Positions 24,325-32,838 of a stretch of 64,000 nt of DNA are shown here, one piece after another. The stretch spans positions 62,001 through 126,000 of the forward strand of contig CALDUT010000011.1 in the NCBI GenBank assembly GCA_937924775.1, given 5' to 3'. The translations under genes and the position numbers were made by a program. The notes beneath the pieces were generated by a model. It saw only the letters and a program-made list of their open reading frames with translations, searched no databases and had not been told where the DNA came from. The first letter of the stretch is position 1. The number at the start of each line of letters is the position of its first letter. The stretch is from an uncultured Gemmata sp. Its GTDB lineage: Bacteria > Planctomycetota > Planctomycetia > Gemmatales > Gemmataceae.

Positions 24325-25170
24325 ATGCTCACTCTCACTCTGAAATCCGCGCTCACGGTTCCCTTGGAAGCGGAAGTGCTGTCTCCCGATGTGCTGGCGG
24401 GACTTTCCCCGGCGGCCATCCGCACGCTGCCCGTGATGCTAGGCAAACGCCAGCAGCGGCTGGAGGACCATTTCGAGATTGACGGCCACGGCAGCGACGA
24501 GATCGAGCTGCGCGGGGACTTGAGCAAAGTCAAATGGATCGGCCGGGGCATGACCCGCGGTCGTATCCGCGTGGTGGGCCATGCGGGTATGCACCTGGGA
24601 GCCTACATGCATGGCGGCGTTATTGAAGTCACCGGCAACGCCACCGATTGGGTCGGCGGCGAGATGAGCGGAGGGCTCATTCATATTCGCGGTCACGCCG
24701 GGCAGCAGCTTGGGGCGGCCTACCGCGGCAGTGCCACCGGTATGACCGGTGGCACCATTCTGGTGGAAGGCAGTGCCGGTGTTGAAATCGGTATGCGGAT
24801 GAAACGCGGCCTGATCGCCATTCGCGGACCGGTCCGCGATTTCGCCGGGCTGCAGATGAAAGGCGGCACGATCGTGTTGATGAGCGGTGGCGAACTGCGC
24901 ACCGGGGCCTGGATGCACCGGGGCACGATCATTTCCCTCCAACCGCTCCATCTCCTGCCCACATTCACCGCCACCTGTGTGTATCAACCCACTTTTCTGG
25001 CCCTTTATGCCAAATACCTGGCCCGGTTTGGTTTCACGCTGCCCTTAGGAAACTACCGGCGGCATATGGGCGACGCCAGCGTTCCGGGAAAAGGCGAAAT
25101 CCTGGTTTGGCAACCGCCGGCGGAACGCACATCCGCGGCCCCAGGGCCACTGGACGGGGCCGCCGGGTAG
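24325..25170 (+). CDS. fwdC: formylmethanofuran dehydrogenase subunit C
   Basis: A 281-residue beta-helical subunit. The N-terminus MLTLTLKSALTVPLEAEVLSP is family-typical. The core has repeated 'GxxxGxxMxxGxI' units, for example VVGHAGMHLGAYMHGGVIEV, GNATDWVGGEMSGGLIHI and MRMKRGLIAIRGPVRDFAG. This parallel beta-helix is shared with FwdC and the glutamate synthase alpha C-terminal domain. The C-terminus (TFTATCVYQPTFLALYAKYL) fits bacterial FhcC. The ATG at 24325 is preferred over a TTG at 24307 although no ribosome-binding site is evident. It is the last gene of the cluster; no formyltransferase gene follows, unlike fhcCDAB of methylotrophs. Confidence 0.9.
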   Translation: MLTLTLKSALTVPLEAEVLSPDVLAGLSPAAIRTLPVMLGKRQQRLEDHFEIDGHGSDEIELRGDLSKVKWIGRGMTRGRIRVVGHAGMHLGAYMHGGVIEVTGNATDWVGGEMSGGLIHIRGHAGQQLGAAYRGSATGMTGGTILVEGSAGVEIGMRMKRGLIAIRGPVRDFAGLQMKGGTIVLMSGGELRTGAWMHRGTIISLQPLHLLPTFTATCVYQPTFLALYAKYLARFGFTLPLGNYRRHMGDASVPGKGEILVWQPPAERTSAAPGPLDGAAG

Positions 25171-25325
25171 ACGATGGGTGACTCCAGCCCCCCCGACTTT
25201 TTCCCGAAACCGTCGCCAATCCCACGCCGGCTTCCAGAACACACTGTTTCTCGCTGTCCAACGCAAATTCCCGTCGCACACCCAGGAGATGACGCCGGAT
25301 GCAAGTACGTCATCTTCTCCGGCCC

Positions 25326-26624
25326 TCAGGGCTTCCACCACGCATCGAGTTTGCGGGTCAATGCCGCGACCGTGGCTGGGTGCTGGGCGGCCCGATTCTC
25401 GGTTTCGTTCGGGTCGTTGGTCAAATCGTAAAGCTCTGGAGCTGCCCCGGGCACGTTCGTGGCCTGGGGCACAATCAGTTTCCAATTTTTCTCGATGATC
25501 CAGCGGTATTGGACGTTGGCCGCGGGATTGTGGATGTCGATGGCGTTGTGTTCAAAAATTGCTCCGTAAAGGGTCTCGCGGGCCGCGACGGCGGCGGCAT
25601 CGAGCAGGTTCAGCCCGGGCATCTCCGCGGTGGGCTTCGCCCCGACAGCGTGCAGGATGGTGGGGACTAAATCGATGGAATGGGCCAGATGCTCGCTGCG
25701 GCTCGGTTTCACATGCCCCGGCCAGCGGATGAGGATGGGGGTGCGAATGCCGCCATCGTAAGGGGATCGCTTCGATTTGGGAGCGAAATTGCTGGAATCT
25801 TCACTTTGAATCCAGCCGTTGTCGTGCAGGTAAATCACCAGGGTGTTGTCGGCCTGCCCATTTTTTTTAAGCCGCTCCAGAAGCTCACCCACGGTTTCAT
25901 CGAACCATTCGCACATCGCCCAATACCGAGCCACATATTCCGATCGGGTTTTGGTTGCGTATTTTTGGAACAGCCGCTCGGGGGGATTGTGAGGCGTATG
26001 CGGCATCATTGGGGCATACCAGAGGAAGAAGGGCTTGCGTTCGCGGTGGGCTTTGTCGAGGAAATCGAAGACCGGTTGCAGCCCTTGGCGACCAATTTTC
26101 AGACCGTCGTCGCCGTGTCGGCCGCCTTTGGCCGGATCCCCGTGGGTCATCCCTTCGGTGAAGCCGCAGCGGCAAGCGTTGCCTTCCCACCACTTACCCA
26201 CCTGGAGGCTGATAAAGCCCTCTTTTTCCAACAGTTGGGCCAGATTGGGGGATTTGTGGAAGATCGCGACCATTTCCTCGCGGAGTTTGAGGTAGCCGGG
26301 GTCTTTCATGGCCTGCCCGGCTTTGAGACCTTTGGGCAGCGGTGGATCGTTGGAGGTGATTTTGTGCTGATGAGGATAAAGCCCGGTCATCATCGTGGCG
26401 AGGCTGGCCCGGCATAAGCTGCTGGGCACATAGCCGCGGGGAAATACGAGCGATTCCGACGCCAAACGGTCCAAATGGGGTGTTTGGATGTGCTGGTGAC
26501 CCATGAAGCCGTAATCGGTCCAGGCTTGGTCGTCGCCTACAAGCAACAGCACATTCGGGGGAGCGGCCCCACTGGTCTGTACAAATATTAGAATACTGAT
26601 TAGCGTAGTCAGAATTCGTCCCAT
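25326..26624 (-). CDS. secreted sulfatase with Ser-type active-site motif
   Basis: A 432-residue alkaline-phosphatase-superfamily sulfatase. The start MGRILTTLISILIFVQTSGAA gives a signal peptide; the longer frame to 26915 reads as a shadow. Metal-site and fold motifs are NVLLLVGDDQAWTDYG, PSSLCRASLATMMTG, WYAPMMPHTPHNPP and VIYLHDNGW. In the formylglycine motif the position normally held by Cys is Ser, and the third position is Leu rather than Pro (SSLCR), so maturation would need an anSME-type enzyme if it is active. Substrate unknown. It lies in tandem with a second sulfatase and is convergent with fwdC. Confidence 0.88.
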   Translation of the reverse strand: MGRILTTLISILIFVQTSGAAPPNVLLLVGDDQAWTDYGFMGHQHIQTPHLDRLASESLVFPRGYVPSSLCRASLATMMTGLYPHQHKITSNDPPLPKGLKAGQAMKDPGYLKLREEMVAIFHKSPNLAQLLEKEGFISLQVGKWWEGNACRCGFTEGMTHGDPAKGGRHGDDGLKIGRQGLQPVFDFLDKAHRERKPFFLWYAPMMPHTPHNPPERLFQKYATKTRSEYVARYWAMCEWFDETVGELLERLKKNGQADNTLVIYLHDNGWIQSEDSSNFAPKSKRSPYDGGIRTPILIRWPGHVKPSRSEHLAHSIDLVPTILHAVGAKPTAEMPGLNLLDAAAVAARETLYGAIFEHNAIDIHNPAANVQYRWIIEKNWKLIVPQATNVPGAAPELYDLTNDPNETENRAAQHPATVAALTRKLDAWWKP

Positions 26625-26748
26625 GACTCTGGCCCTCTCCCTGTTGGTGATCGTCGAGAATCTCCCCTGTGATCGGTTTCTCAGGTTGCGGAAAACGACC
26701 GGCGCTGAGAACGGCCAAGCTATCGTTACCGAAAGTGCCAGTGGCGGA

Positions 26749-26780
26749 AGACCGCGCCGCGGTATTACCGCCGGGGGTCT
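26749..26780 (-). terminator. hairpin between the two sulfatase genes
   Basis: GCGGT (26759-26763) pairs with ACCGC (26767-26771), nested in AGACC (26749-26753) with GGTCT (26776-26780). It lies about 55 bases after the stop of the upstream sulfatase. There is no T-tract, so it is a weak terminator candidate. Confidence 0.3.
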
Positions 26781-26836
26781 GTGAAAGTCAGATTCCGCGG
26801 CGGCGTGGGGGCAAGTGCGTACAGCGGGAAAAGTCG

Positions 26837-28294
26837 TCACTTCTTCTTGGGCAGAAGGGCTTTCATTTGCTGCACGACCATGGCGTACTGCGGGTCGTCG
26901 GCGAGGTTTTTCCATTCGTGGGGGTCGTTTTCATAGTCGTACAATTGTGCGCCCTTGCTGCCGCCGTCCCACTCGGTGTAGCGGTAGCGTTCTGTCCGAA
27001 CACTGTAACCCATGTACCAGGGATTTTTGCCAGTGGTTTCTCCAGTGACGGTGGGAGTGCCTCGGCTGACCTGGGTATACGCGGGGCGGTTCCAGGGAGC
27101 CGCGGGATTGTCGAGCAGGGGTTTGAGACTCACCCCATCCAGTCGCGGCACCTTCGGGTCGTTTCCATCGGGTACCGGTAAGCCGCACAAATCGGCCAAG
27201 GTGGCGTGCAGATCGACCAATTCTACGGTCCGGCCGCAGGCTTTCCCATTCCCGCGGGCTCGGGGATCGTAAATGATCAGTGGCACCCGGGCGGAATTCT
27301 CGAACAAACTCATTTTCTGCCACAACCCATGCTCGCCCAAATGATAGCCGTGATCGCTCAGAAACACGACGATGGTTTTGTTGGCCAGTTGCAATCGTTC
27401 GAGGGCCTCCAGAACCCGGCCCACTTGGGCATCCATGAACGTGGTCGAGGCGTAATAGGCTTGCAACGCTTGGCGGCGCAGTTCGTCGGTGAGTTTCTCT
27501 TGCTCTTTTTTGTGGCTAGCGAAGGCGGCGGCCGGGTGCTGTTGCCAATGATGGGCCGGCACCTTCGGCAGTGTGATCTTCTCCCGGGGGTACATCTCAA
27601 AGTATTTTTTGGGGGCCACATAGGGCGTATGCGGCCGGAAGAAACCGCAGGCGATGAAAAACGGCTTGTCGTGGTGTTCTTCGAGCAGCTTGATAGTAGC
27701 GTCGGCGCTCATCCCGTCGGTTTGTTCGGCGTCGGTGCCGTCGGCGGCCAGCCAACTGAGGGTTCCTCCGTAGCGGGCCGAGCCTTTCGCGGTGGGGTTG
27801 AGCGTGAAGATCAGGTCTTTCTCTTCATCATCTTTGTCGCGGCCGCGGGGATTGATCGTCTTCGTCCAGGAGGGTTTGTCGTCGAGGCCGTCGGTGCCAA
27901 TTTGGGCGGGCACCCCGTAGTGGTAGAGCTTACCGACCCGAACCACGGTGTAGCCCGCTTTTTGGAAGGTTTGCCCAAGGCTTTGAGCGTCGGGCACATT
28001 TTTGCGGAATTGGGTGGCATTTTCATAAACTCGCAGCGTATCAGGCCGCAGGCCGGTCAGAAAACTTGCCCGCGACGGATTGCACAGCGGGAACTGACAG
28101 TAGGCCCGGTCGAAACGCACCCCTTTGGCGGCCAACTTGTCGATATGAGGCGATTGGCATAGTGTGCTGCCATAACAGCCGAGGGTGGTGTTGGTCAGAT
28201 CGTCGGAGACGATGAACAGCACGTTCATTTTCTCCGCCGCCGCGGCCGGTCCGCTGAACAGGATGAGGGCCACGAGAGGAAACCATCGCGTCAT
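26837..28294 (-). CDS. secreted sulfatase, iduronate-2-sulfatase-like
   Basis: A 485-residue sulfatase with a signal peptide (MTRWFPLVALILFSGPAAAAE). Motifs are NVLFIVSDDL; the classical Cys-type formylglycine site CNPSRASFLTG near residue 71; GYFxxGKxYH-like VVRVGKLYHYG; FIACGFFRPHTPYVAP; VVFLSDHGYHLGEHGLWQK; and the C-terminal RTERYRYTEWDGG and LYDYENDPHEWKNLADD. The RPH and HLGEH blocks are typical of iduronate-2-sulfatase-like (S1_7) enzymes. GGGAG lies just before the ATG. It probably degrades sulfated polysaccharide outside the cytoplasm; the true substrate is not readable. Confidence 0.92.
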   Translation of the reverse strand: MTRWFPLVALILFSGPAAAAEKMNVLFIVSDDLTNTTLGCYGSTLCQSPHIDKLAAKGVRFDRAYCQFPLCNPSRASFLTGLRPDTLRVYENATQFRKNVPDAQSLGQTFQKAGYTVVRVGKLYHYGVPAQIGTDGLDDKPSWTKTINPRGRDKDDEEKDLIFTLNPTAKGSARYGGTLSWLAADGTDAEQTDGMSADATIKLLEEHHDKPFFIACGFFRPHTPYVAPKKYFEMYPREKITLPKVPAHHWQQHPAAAFASHKKEQEKLTDELRRQALQAYYASTTFMDAQVGRVLEALERLQLANKTIVVFLSDHGYHLGEHGLWQKMSLFENSARVPLIIYDPRARGNGKACGRTVELVDLHATLADLCGLPVPDGNDPKVPRLDGVSLKPLLDNPAAPWNRPAYTQVSRGTPTVTGETTGKNPWYMGYSVRTERYRYTEWDGGSKGAQLYDYENDPHEWKNLADDPQYAMVVQQMKALLPKKK

Positions 28295-28415
28295 GGCGGA
28301 AGCTCCCTAGGAGACAATAACGGAATAACCGATGGGCAGCGAGTGAAGCACCCGTGGGCCGGGGCTCAGTAGCGGCGGTAGGGCCAGTGTGTGTGAGCAC
28401 CCGGTCCCCGTCAGC

Positions 28416-28435
28416 GGACCGGCTTCGTCCGGTCC
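28416..28435 (-). terminator. hairpin downstream of the DUF1080 gene
   Basis: GGACCGG (28416-28422) and CCGGTCC (28429-28435) form a perfect 7-bp stem with a 6-base loop, 111 bases after the DUF1080 stop and upstream of the sulfatase. No T run follows. The rest of this 252-bp gap (28295-28546) holds no visible gene. Confidence 0.35.
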
Positions 28436-28546
28436 GGGGGGAACCAGCCTGGTCAGGGCCCTTGTCGGACAGAAACCCAGGCCCGGTCCGTTTCATCCAG
28501 GGACCAACGGGTTTTCTGGCGTTGTGCGTCGATTGGCGAGCCTAGC

Positions 28547-29614
28547 TCACTTCATCGGAACCACCCACACATTGCGGAACACGACCGGGTCGCTGTGATC
28601 TTGCAATTGCAGCGGTCCGGGCGTTGGTTCTTCTTTTTTGCCGCCGGGGGTTTCTTTGGTGAATTCCACGTTATCGTGAATTTTCACACCGTTATGATAA
28701 ATCGTGGCCCGGGCGTTCTTGATCTTGTTGCCGGCGGCATCGAACTGGGCTGGGGTGAATTCAATGTCGTACGTCTGCCAGACCATCGGTGGTAAGCACA
28801 TGTTCACCAAGGGTTTATGCTGCTGATAGATGCCGCCGCATTCGTTGTTTTCACCACTGAGGCCGAAACTGTCGAGAATTTGACACTCGTAGCGGTCCTG
28901 GAGGTATACGCCGCTATTGCCCCGGGCTTGCCCAGTGCTGTTGGGCATCCACGGCAGGCGGAATTCGATATGGGCTTTGAACGCCCCAAACTTCTCCCGG
29001 GTGGTGATATTGCCGCGGAGGTCCTGGCCGTTGTGCATCAACCGGGCGACAGTCAGGAACTTCCCGTCGGACAGTTCGTACACACGCCCGTTGAGCCAAT
29101 TCTTTTCGTCGCCCGGCTCACGGAATAGCACGACCGCGTCGGCCGGTGGCTTTTCCCCCAACGTTTTCGACTTCCGCTCGACTTTGTTCAGAGTGAGCGT
29201 CTGATCACCGTAGGAAACGATGAACTTACCGTTGGCAATGGTGGCGGTGGACGTTTCATTGTCGCGTTTCATGGTGATGACCACTTTCCCGTCTTTGGTT
29301 TCGCCGGTGCCGGCGAGAGTGTCGTTGAGGTCGCCACCGGCGCCGGGAAGCCCGCCGCGGATGGCTTTGACGACGAATTTCCCACCCCCGCGAGCGACCA
29401 CTTGCACGCCGAACGTTTTGCCGCTGGGATTGGTGCCTTCGTACTCGCCTTGAATGGCGAAATCCGGGTCTTTGGCGGCTTCTTGCGGGTCGGCAATGGC
29501 GATACGTTGTTTCTTGGGCGGTTGCGTCTGGGCGGGTAGCGATGGGCTGGCGATCAGCAGAGCCGCCGCCAGACCACTGAGAGCGAATAACCGAGCCAGG
29601 GTGCGTCGGAACAT
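28547..29614 (-). CDS. secreted DUF1080 (3-keto-disaccharide hydrolase-like) protein
   Basis: A 355-residue protein. The start MFRRTLARLFALSGLAAALLIAS gives a signal peptide. Residues ~45-150 form a small beta-rich domain (EGTNPSGKTFGVQVVARGGG, AGTGETKDGKVVITM). The C-terminal ~190 residues are a DUF1080 lectin-like fold: FGAFKAHIEFRLPWMPNSTGQARGN, SGVYLQDRYECQILDSFG, WQTYDIEFTPAQFD, IYHNGVKIHDNVE and PLQLQDHSDPVVFRNVWVVP. DUF1080 proteins are glycoside-hydrolase or lectin-like and abundant in planctomycetes. It diverges from the PQQ dehydrogenase gene at 29788, with a shared promoter region of ~170 bp. Confidence 0.9.
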   Translation of the reverse strand: MFRRTLARLFALSGLAAALLIASPSLPAQTQPPKKQRIAIADPQEAAKDPDFAIQGEYEGTNPSGKTFGVQVVARGGGKFVVKAIRGGLPGAGGDLNDTLAGTGETKDGKVVITMKRDNETSTATIANGKFIVSYGDQTLTLNKVERKSKTLGEKPPADAVVLFREPGDEKNWLNGRVYELSDGKFLTVARLMHNGQDLRGNITTREKFGAFKAHIEFRLPWMPNSTGQARGNSGVYLQDRYECQILDSFGLSGENNECGGIYQQHKPLVNMCLPPMVWQTYDIEFTPAQFDAAGNKIKNARATIYHNGVKIHDNVEFTKETPGGKKEEPTPGPLQLQDHSDPVVFRNVWVVPMK

Positions 29615-29787
29615 CAGGGGGGCCTCGGGAGAGAAGTTGTTTTCTGCATCGGCCATTGTCCGCTGGGAGAACCGGTCGTCAAGCGGTTATCGCGGCTTTT
29701 CCGCCAGCGTCGCGACGAGGACAGTTGGCGAACGGCGGGCCGGTCGGTTACACTCACAGCGTCGGCCCGTTCCTGGATGGGTTCTTC

Positions 29788-32700
29788 ATGATGTGGATTT
29801 GTCATCACTGGAAGCTGCAAGTGGGGTTGGTTACGGCACTGACTTGGGCCTTGGGGTTGTTCCCAGCCGGCGGCCACAGCGGCGACCACGACCCGCCCCC
29901 CCGCGCGGAACGCCAACCGTGGACCACGTCCCAGATCGTCGGTAGTCCTGATCCGCCGCCGCAGTATCGCTCGGTCCGGGTCTTTCCCAACGCCCAGTTC
30001 CAACGGCCCGACCTGATCGCCCGCTGCCCCGGCAGCGACCGGCTGTTCATCGGGGAACAAGCCGGCGTGATCTATTCGCTGGATCTAACCAATCCCCAGG
30101 CCAAACCCGATCTTTTTGTCGATCTGCGGAAAGACTACGCCGACCTGGTACCCAACCCCAACGCCAAAGGGATTGGCGAACTGTATGGATTGGTATTTCA
30201 TCCCGACTTTGCGAAGAATCGTTTCTGTTATGTGTGCTACACACTGGAGAAAAAGGACGGGTGGAAAGGCGATTTGACCGACGGTTCGCGGGTGTCCCGC
30301 TTCCGTGTGACCACTACCAATCCGCCACGGATCGATCCCAAGAGCGAACAGGTCATCCTCACCTTCGTCGGCGGTGGGCACAACGGCGGCGACCTGCACT
30401 TTGGCCCCGATGGCATGCTGTACATCTCCACCGGTGATGCCCGCGGCCCCAACCCGCCCGATCCCCTCAACACCGGGCAGGATTGTTCCGATTTGCTGTC
30501 CTCGATTCTGCGGATTGATGTCAATCGTCAGGAGGATGGTAAGAATTATGCGATTCCCCGCGACAATCCGTTCCGCAACATGAAGGACGTTCGCCCGGAG
30601 ATTTGGGCCTTTGGCTTTCGCAACCCCTGGCGGATGAGCTTCGACCGCCAAACCGGTGATCTGTGGGTGGGCGATGTGGGTTGGGAATTGTGGGAGATGG
30701 TCCATAAGGTCGAAAAAGGCGGGAATTATGGTTGGAGTATTGTCGAAGGGCGGCAGCCCATCAAGCCCGACCAGAAGATCGGGCCGACGCCCATCCGCGC
30801 ACCGATGATTGAAATTCCTCACACCCTGGGGGCCAGCGTCACCGGCGGCTACGTTTATCGCGGAAAGAAGTTGCCCGAGTTGGTGGGGGCGTACATCTTC
30901 GGCGACTGGGAAACCCGACGGATCTGGGCGGCCCGCTTCGCAAACGACCGGCTGACAGAAATGACGGAGATCGTCAAGCCGACCGTCCGCGTGTCCGCCT
31001 TCGGGGAAGATAATGCCGGCGAACTTTACTATGTCGATTATGATAGTGGTTTTTTGTATACACTAGCGAGGAATGAGGCCGGTTATGCGAATACGCAGTT
31101 CCCCACCACGCTGAGTGCCACCGGGTTGTTCGCGAATGTGGAGAAGCTCCAGCCGGCCGCTGGGGTAATCCCGTTTGTCATCAACTCGCGGCAATGGCAG
31201 GATGGGGCCGACGCGGACTATCACCTCGCCCTGCCGGGGCTGTCCCATGTCCGCTTTTTCGACACCCCTCGGCCACTGCCGGGGCAGGTCTATTGGCACA
31301 ACTTCCGCAGTCAGTTTCCGCCCGGCGCAGTGCTCGTAAAAACCCTCACTCTCCCGGTTTTTGATCCGCAGGGAAAACTCCAGCGCCGGCGAATCGAAAC
31401 GCAAATTCTTCACCACGATGGCGAAGATTGGCGCGGATATTCCTACGCGTGGCGCGACGATCAACGCGACGCCGACCTGGTCCGCGCCGAGGGCGACGAA
31501 AAGGTATTCACGGTTCCCATTCGCCACAAAAACTTGCCGAATAAGGACTTAGAAGAATTGGGGCGGCGGGAATTGGTCTGGACTTTTCACAGCCGCGCCC
31601 AATGTATGAGCTGCCACCATGCGTGGTCGGAATATGCCTTGGCGTTCAACCTGCGGCAGCTCAACCGCCCGGTGAATGGCGCGAAGGCCAACGCCTCGTC
31701 CCAACTGGTGCAACTGGCCGCTGCTGGCTTTATCCGGCGGATCGCTGCGGACGACCGCGAACTACCGCCCTTGGATGAGAAAACGGTGAGAAAACAGCCG
31801 GCCTTCGCGGCCCTGGACAGCGCGGCACCGCTCGATGTTCGCGTCCGCAGTTATTTGCACACCAACTGCGCCCATTGTCACCGCTTCGGAGGCGGCGGCG
31901 GGCAGGTGGTGTTGGAACTGGATTTTGCCAAACCCCTCAAGGACACCGGGATTTACGATGTCAAACCCCGGCAGGGGGACTTTGGCCTTCCCGATGCGCG
32001 GATTCTGGCCCCGGGCGACCCTTACCGCAGTGTGCTGTTCTACCGCATGGCGAAGTTCGGTCGCGGGCGCATGCCCCATCTGGGTTCGGAAGTTCCCGAC
32101 ATCGCCGCCCTGGATTGTGTAGCGGAATGGATCGCGGGGTTGGGTACGCCGCCGAAGCCTTGGCGTGTCCCGCCGCCGGATTGGCAACAGTTCGACACTG
32201 CCCTGCGGTCGTTTCCCGCGGCCTGGCCATTTGCTCGGGCTTTGGCCCTCCGCTCTGGAAACACCGAACAAACTAACCAACTCCTGGCCGCGTTGGCCAA
32301 AACTCCGGTCAACCCCCTCCGGGAACTGTTCGACGGGTATTTACCTGCCGATCCCCAGGGCCGCAAACTTGGTTCCAACCCCCGCCCCGCGACCATCCTG
32401 GCTTTTGCCGGAAACGCCCAGCGCGGCGAAGAACTCTTCTTCAATACCCAGTTGAAATGTGTCAGTTGCCACAAAATCGGCGATCGCGGTACGTCGTTGG
32501 GGCCGGACCTGTCGCGTATTGGAGCCGAACGCACGCGGGCCGAGTTGCTCGATAGCCTGCTATACCCCTCGGCCCGCATTGATCCGCAGTACGCGGCCTT
32601 CAATATCCGCACCAAAGACGATAAGACCTACACCGGTATCATCACCCGGCGGAATGACGTGGAGTTGGTATTCCGCGACGCGAACAATCGCGAAATCACC

Positions 32701-32826
32701 CTCGATGCCGACGAGGTGGACAGCGTCCGGCCATCCCGTTTGTCGCTCATGCCCGACGGTCTGCTCAGTGGCTTAACTGCCCAAGAAGCCGCCGATCTGC
32801 TCGACTATTTGGCTTCCCGGAAGTAG
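29788..32826 (+). CDS. PQQ-type sugar dehydrogenase fused to a multi-heme c region
   Basis: A 1012-residue exported protein. An N-terminal hydrophobic segment (LQVGLVTALTWALGLFPAG) is followed by a beta-propeller of the glucose/sorbosone dehydrogenase family, residues ~50-430: GELYGLVFHPDFAKN, GGHNGGDLHFGPDGMLYISTGD, RNPWRMSFD, GDVGWELWEMV, GGNYGWSIVEG, TGGYVYRG. Three CxxCH sites follow: CMSCH near 606, CAHCH near 694 and CVSCH near 891; the last lies in a TIGR02603-type domain (GEELFFNTQLKCVSCHKIGDRG, RLSLMPDGLLSGLT). The ATG at 29788 fits the signal; the frame opens at 29656. It probably oxidises sugars or alcohols in the periplasm and passes electrons through the hemes. Confidence 0.88.
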   Translation: MMWICHHWKLQVGLVTALTWALGLFPAGGHSGDHDPPPRAERQPWTTSQIVGSPDPPPQYRSVRVFPNAQFQRPDLIARCPGSDRLFIGEQAGVIYSLDLTNPQAKPDLFVDLRKDYADLVPNPNAKGIGELYGLVFHPDFAKNRFCYVCYTLEKKDGWKGDLTDGSRVSRFRVTTTNPPRIDPKSEQVILTFVGGGHNGGDLHFGPDGMLYISTGDARGPNPPDPLNTGQDCSDLLSSILRIDVNRQEDGKNYAIPRDNPFRNMKDVRPEIWAFGFRNPWRMSFDRQTGDLWVGDVGWELWEMVHKVEKGGNYGWSIVEGRQPIKPDQKIGPTPIRAPMIEIPHTLGASVTGGYVYRGKKLPELVGAYIFGDWETRRIWAARFANDRLTEMTEIVKPTVRVSAFGEDNAGELYYVDYDSGFLYTLARNEAGYANTQFPTTLSATGLFANVEKLQPAAGVIPFVINSRQWQDGADADYHLALPGLSHVRFFDTPRPLPGQVYWHNFRSQFPPGAVLVKTLTLPVFDPQGKLQRRRIETQILHHDGEDWRGYSYAWRDDQRDADLVRAEGDEKVFTVPIRHKNLPNKDLEELGRRELVWTFHSRAQCMSCHHAWSEYALAFNLRQLNRPVNGAKANASSQLVQLAAAGFIRRIAADDRELPPLDEKTVRKQPAFAALDSAAPLDVRVRSYLHTNCAHCHRFGGGGGQVVLELDFAKPLKDTGIYDVKPRQGDFGLPDARILAPGDPYRSVLFYRMAKFGRGRMPHLGSEVPDIAALDCVAEWIAGLGTPPKPWRVPPPDWQQFDTALRSFPAAWPFARALALRSGNTEQTNQLLAALAKTPVNPLRELFDGYLPADPQGRKLGSNPRPATILAFAGNAQRGEELFFNTQLKCVSCHKIGDRGTSLGPDLSRIGAERTRAELLDSLLYPSARIDPQYAAFNIRTKDDKTYTGIITRRNDVELVFRDANNREITLDADEVDSVRPSRLSLMPDGLLSGLTAQEAADLLDYLASRK

Positions 32827-32838
32827 AGGATAGGTTCT

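Noticed and set aside
26625-26915. Extended start of the Ser-type sulfatase
   Set aside because: Would place about 97 non-homologous residues before a good signal peptide and overlap the neighbouring gene.
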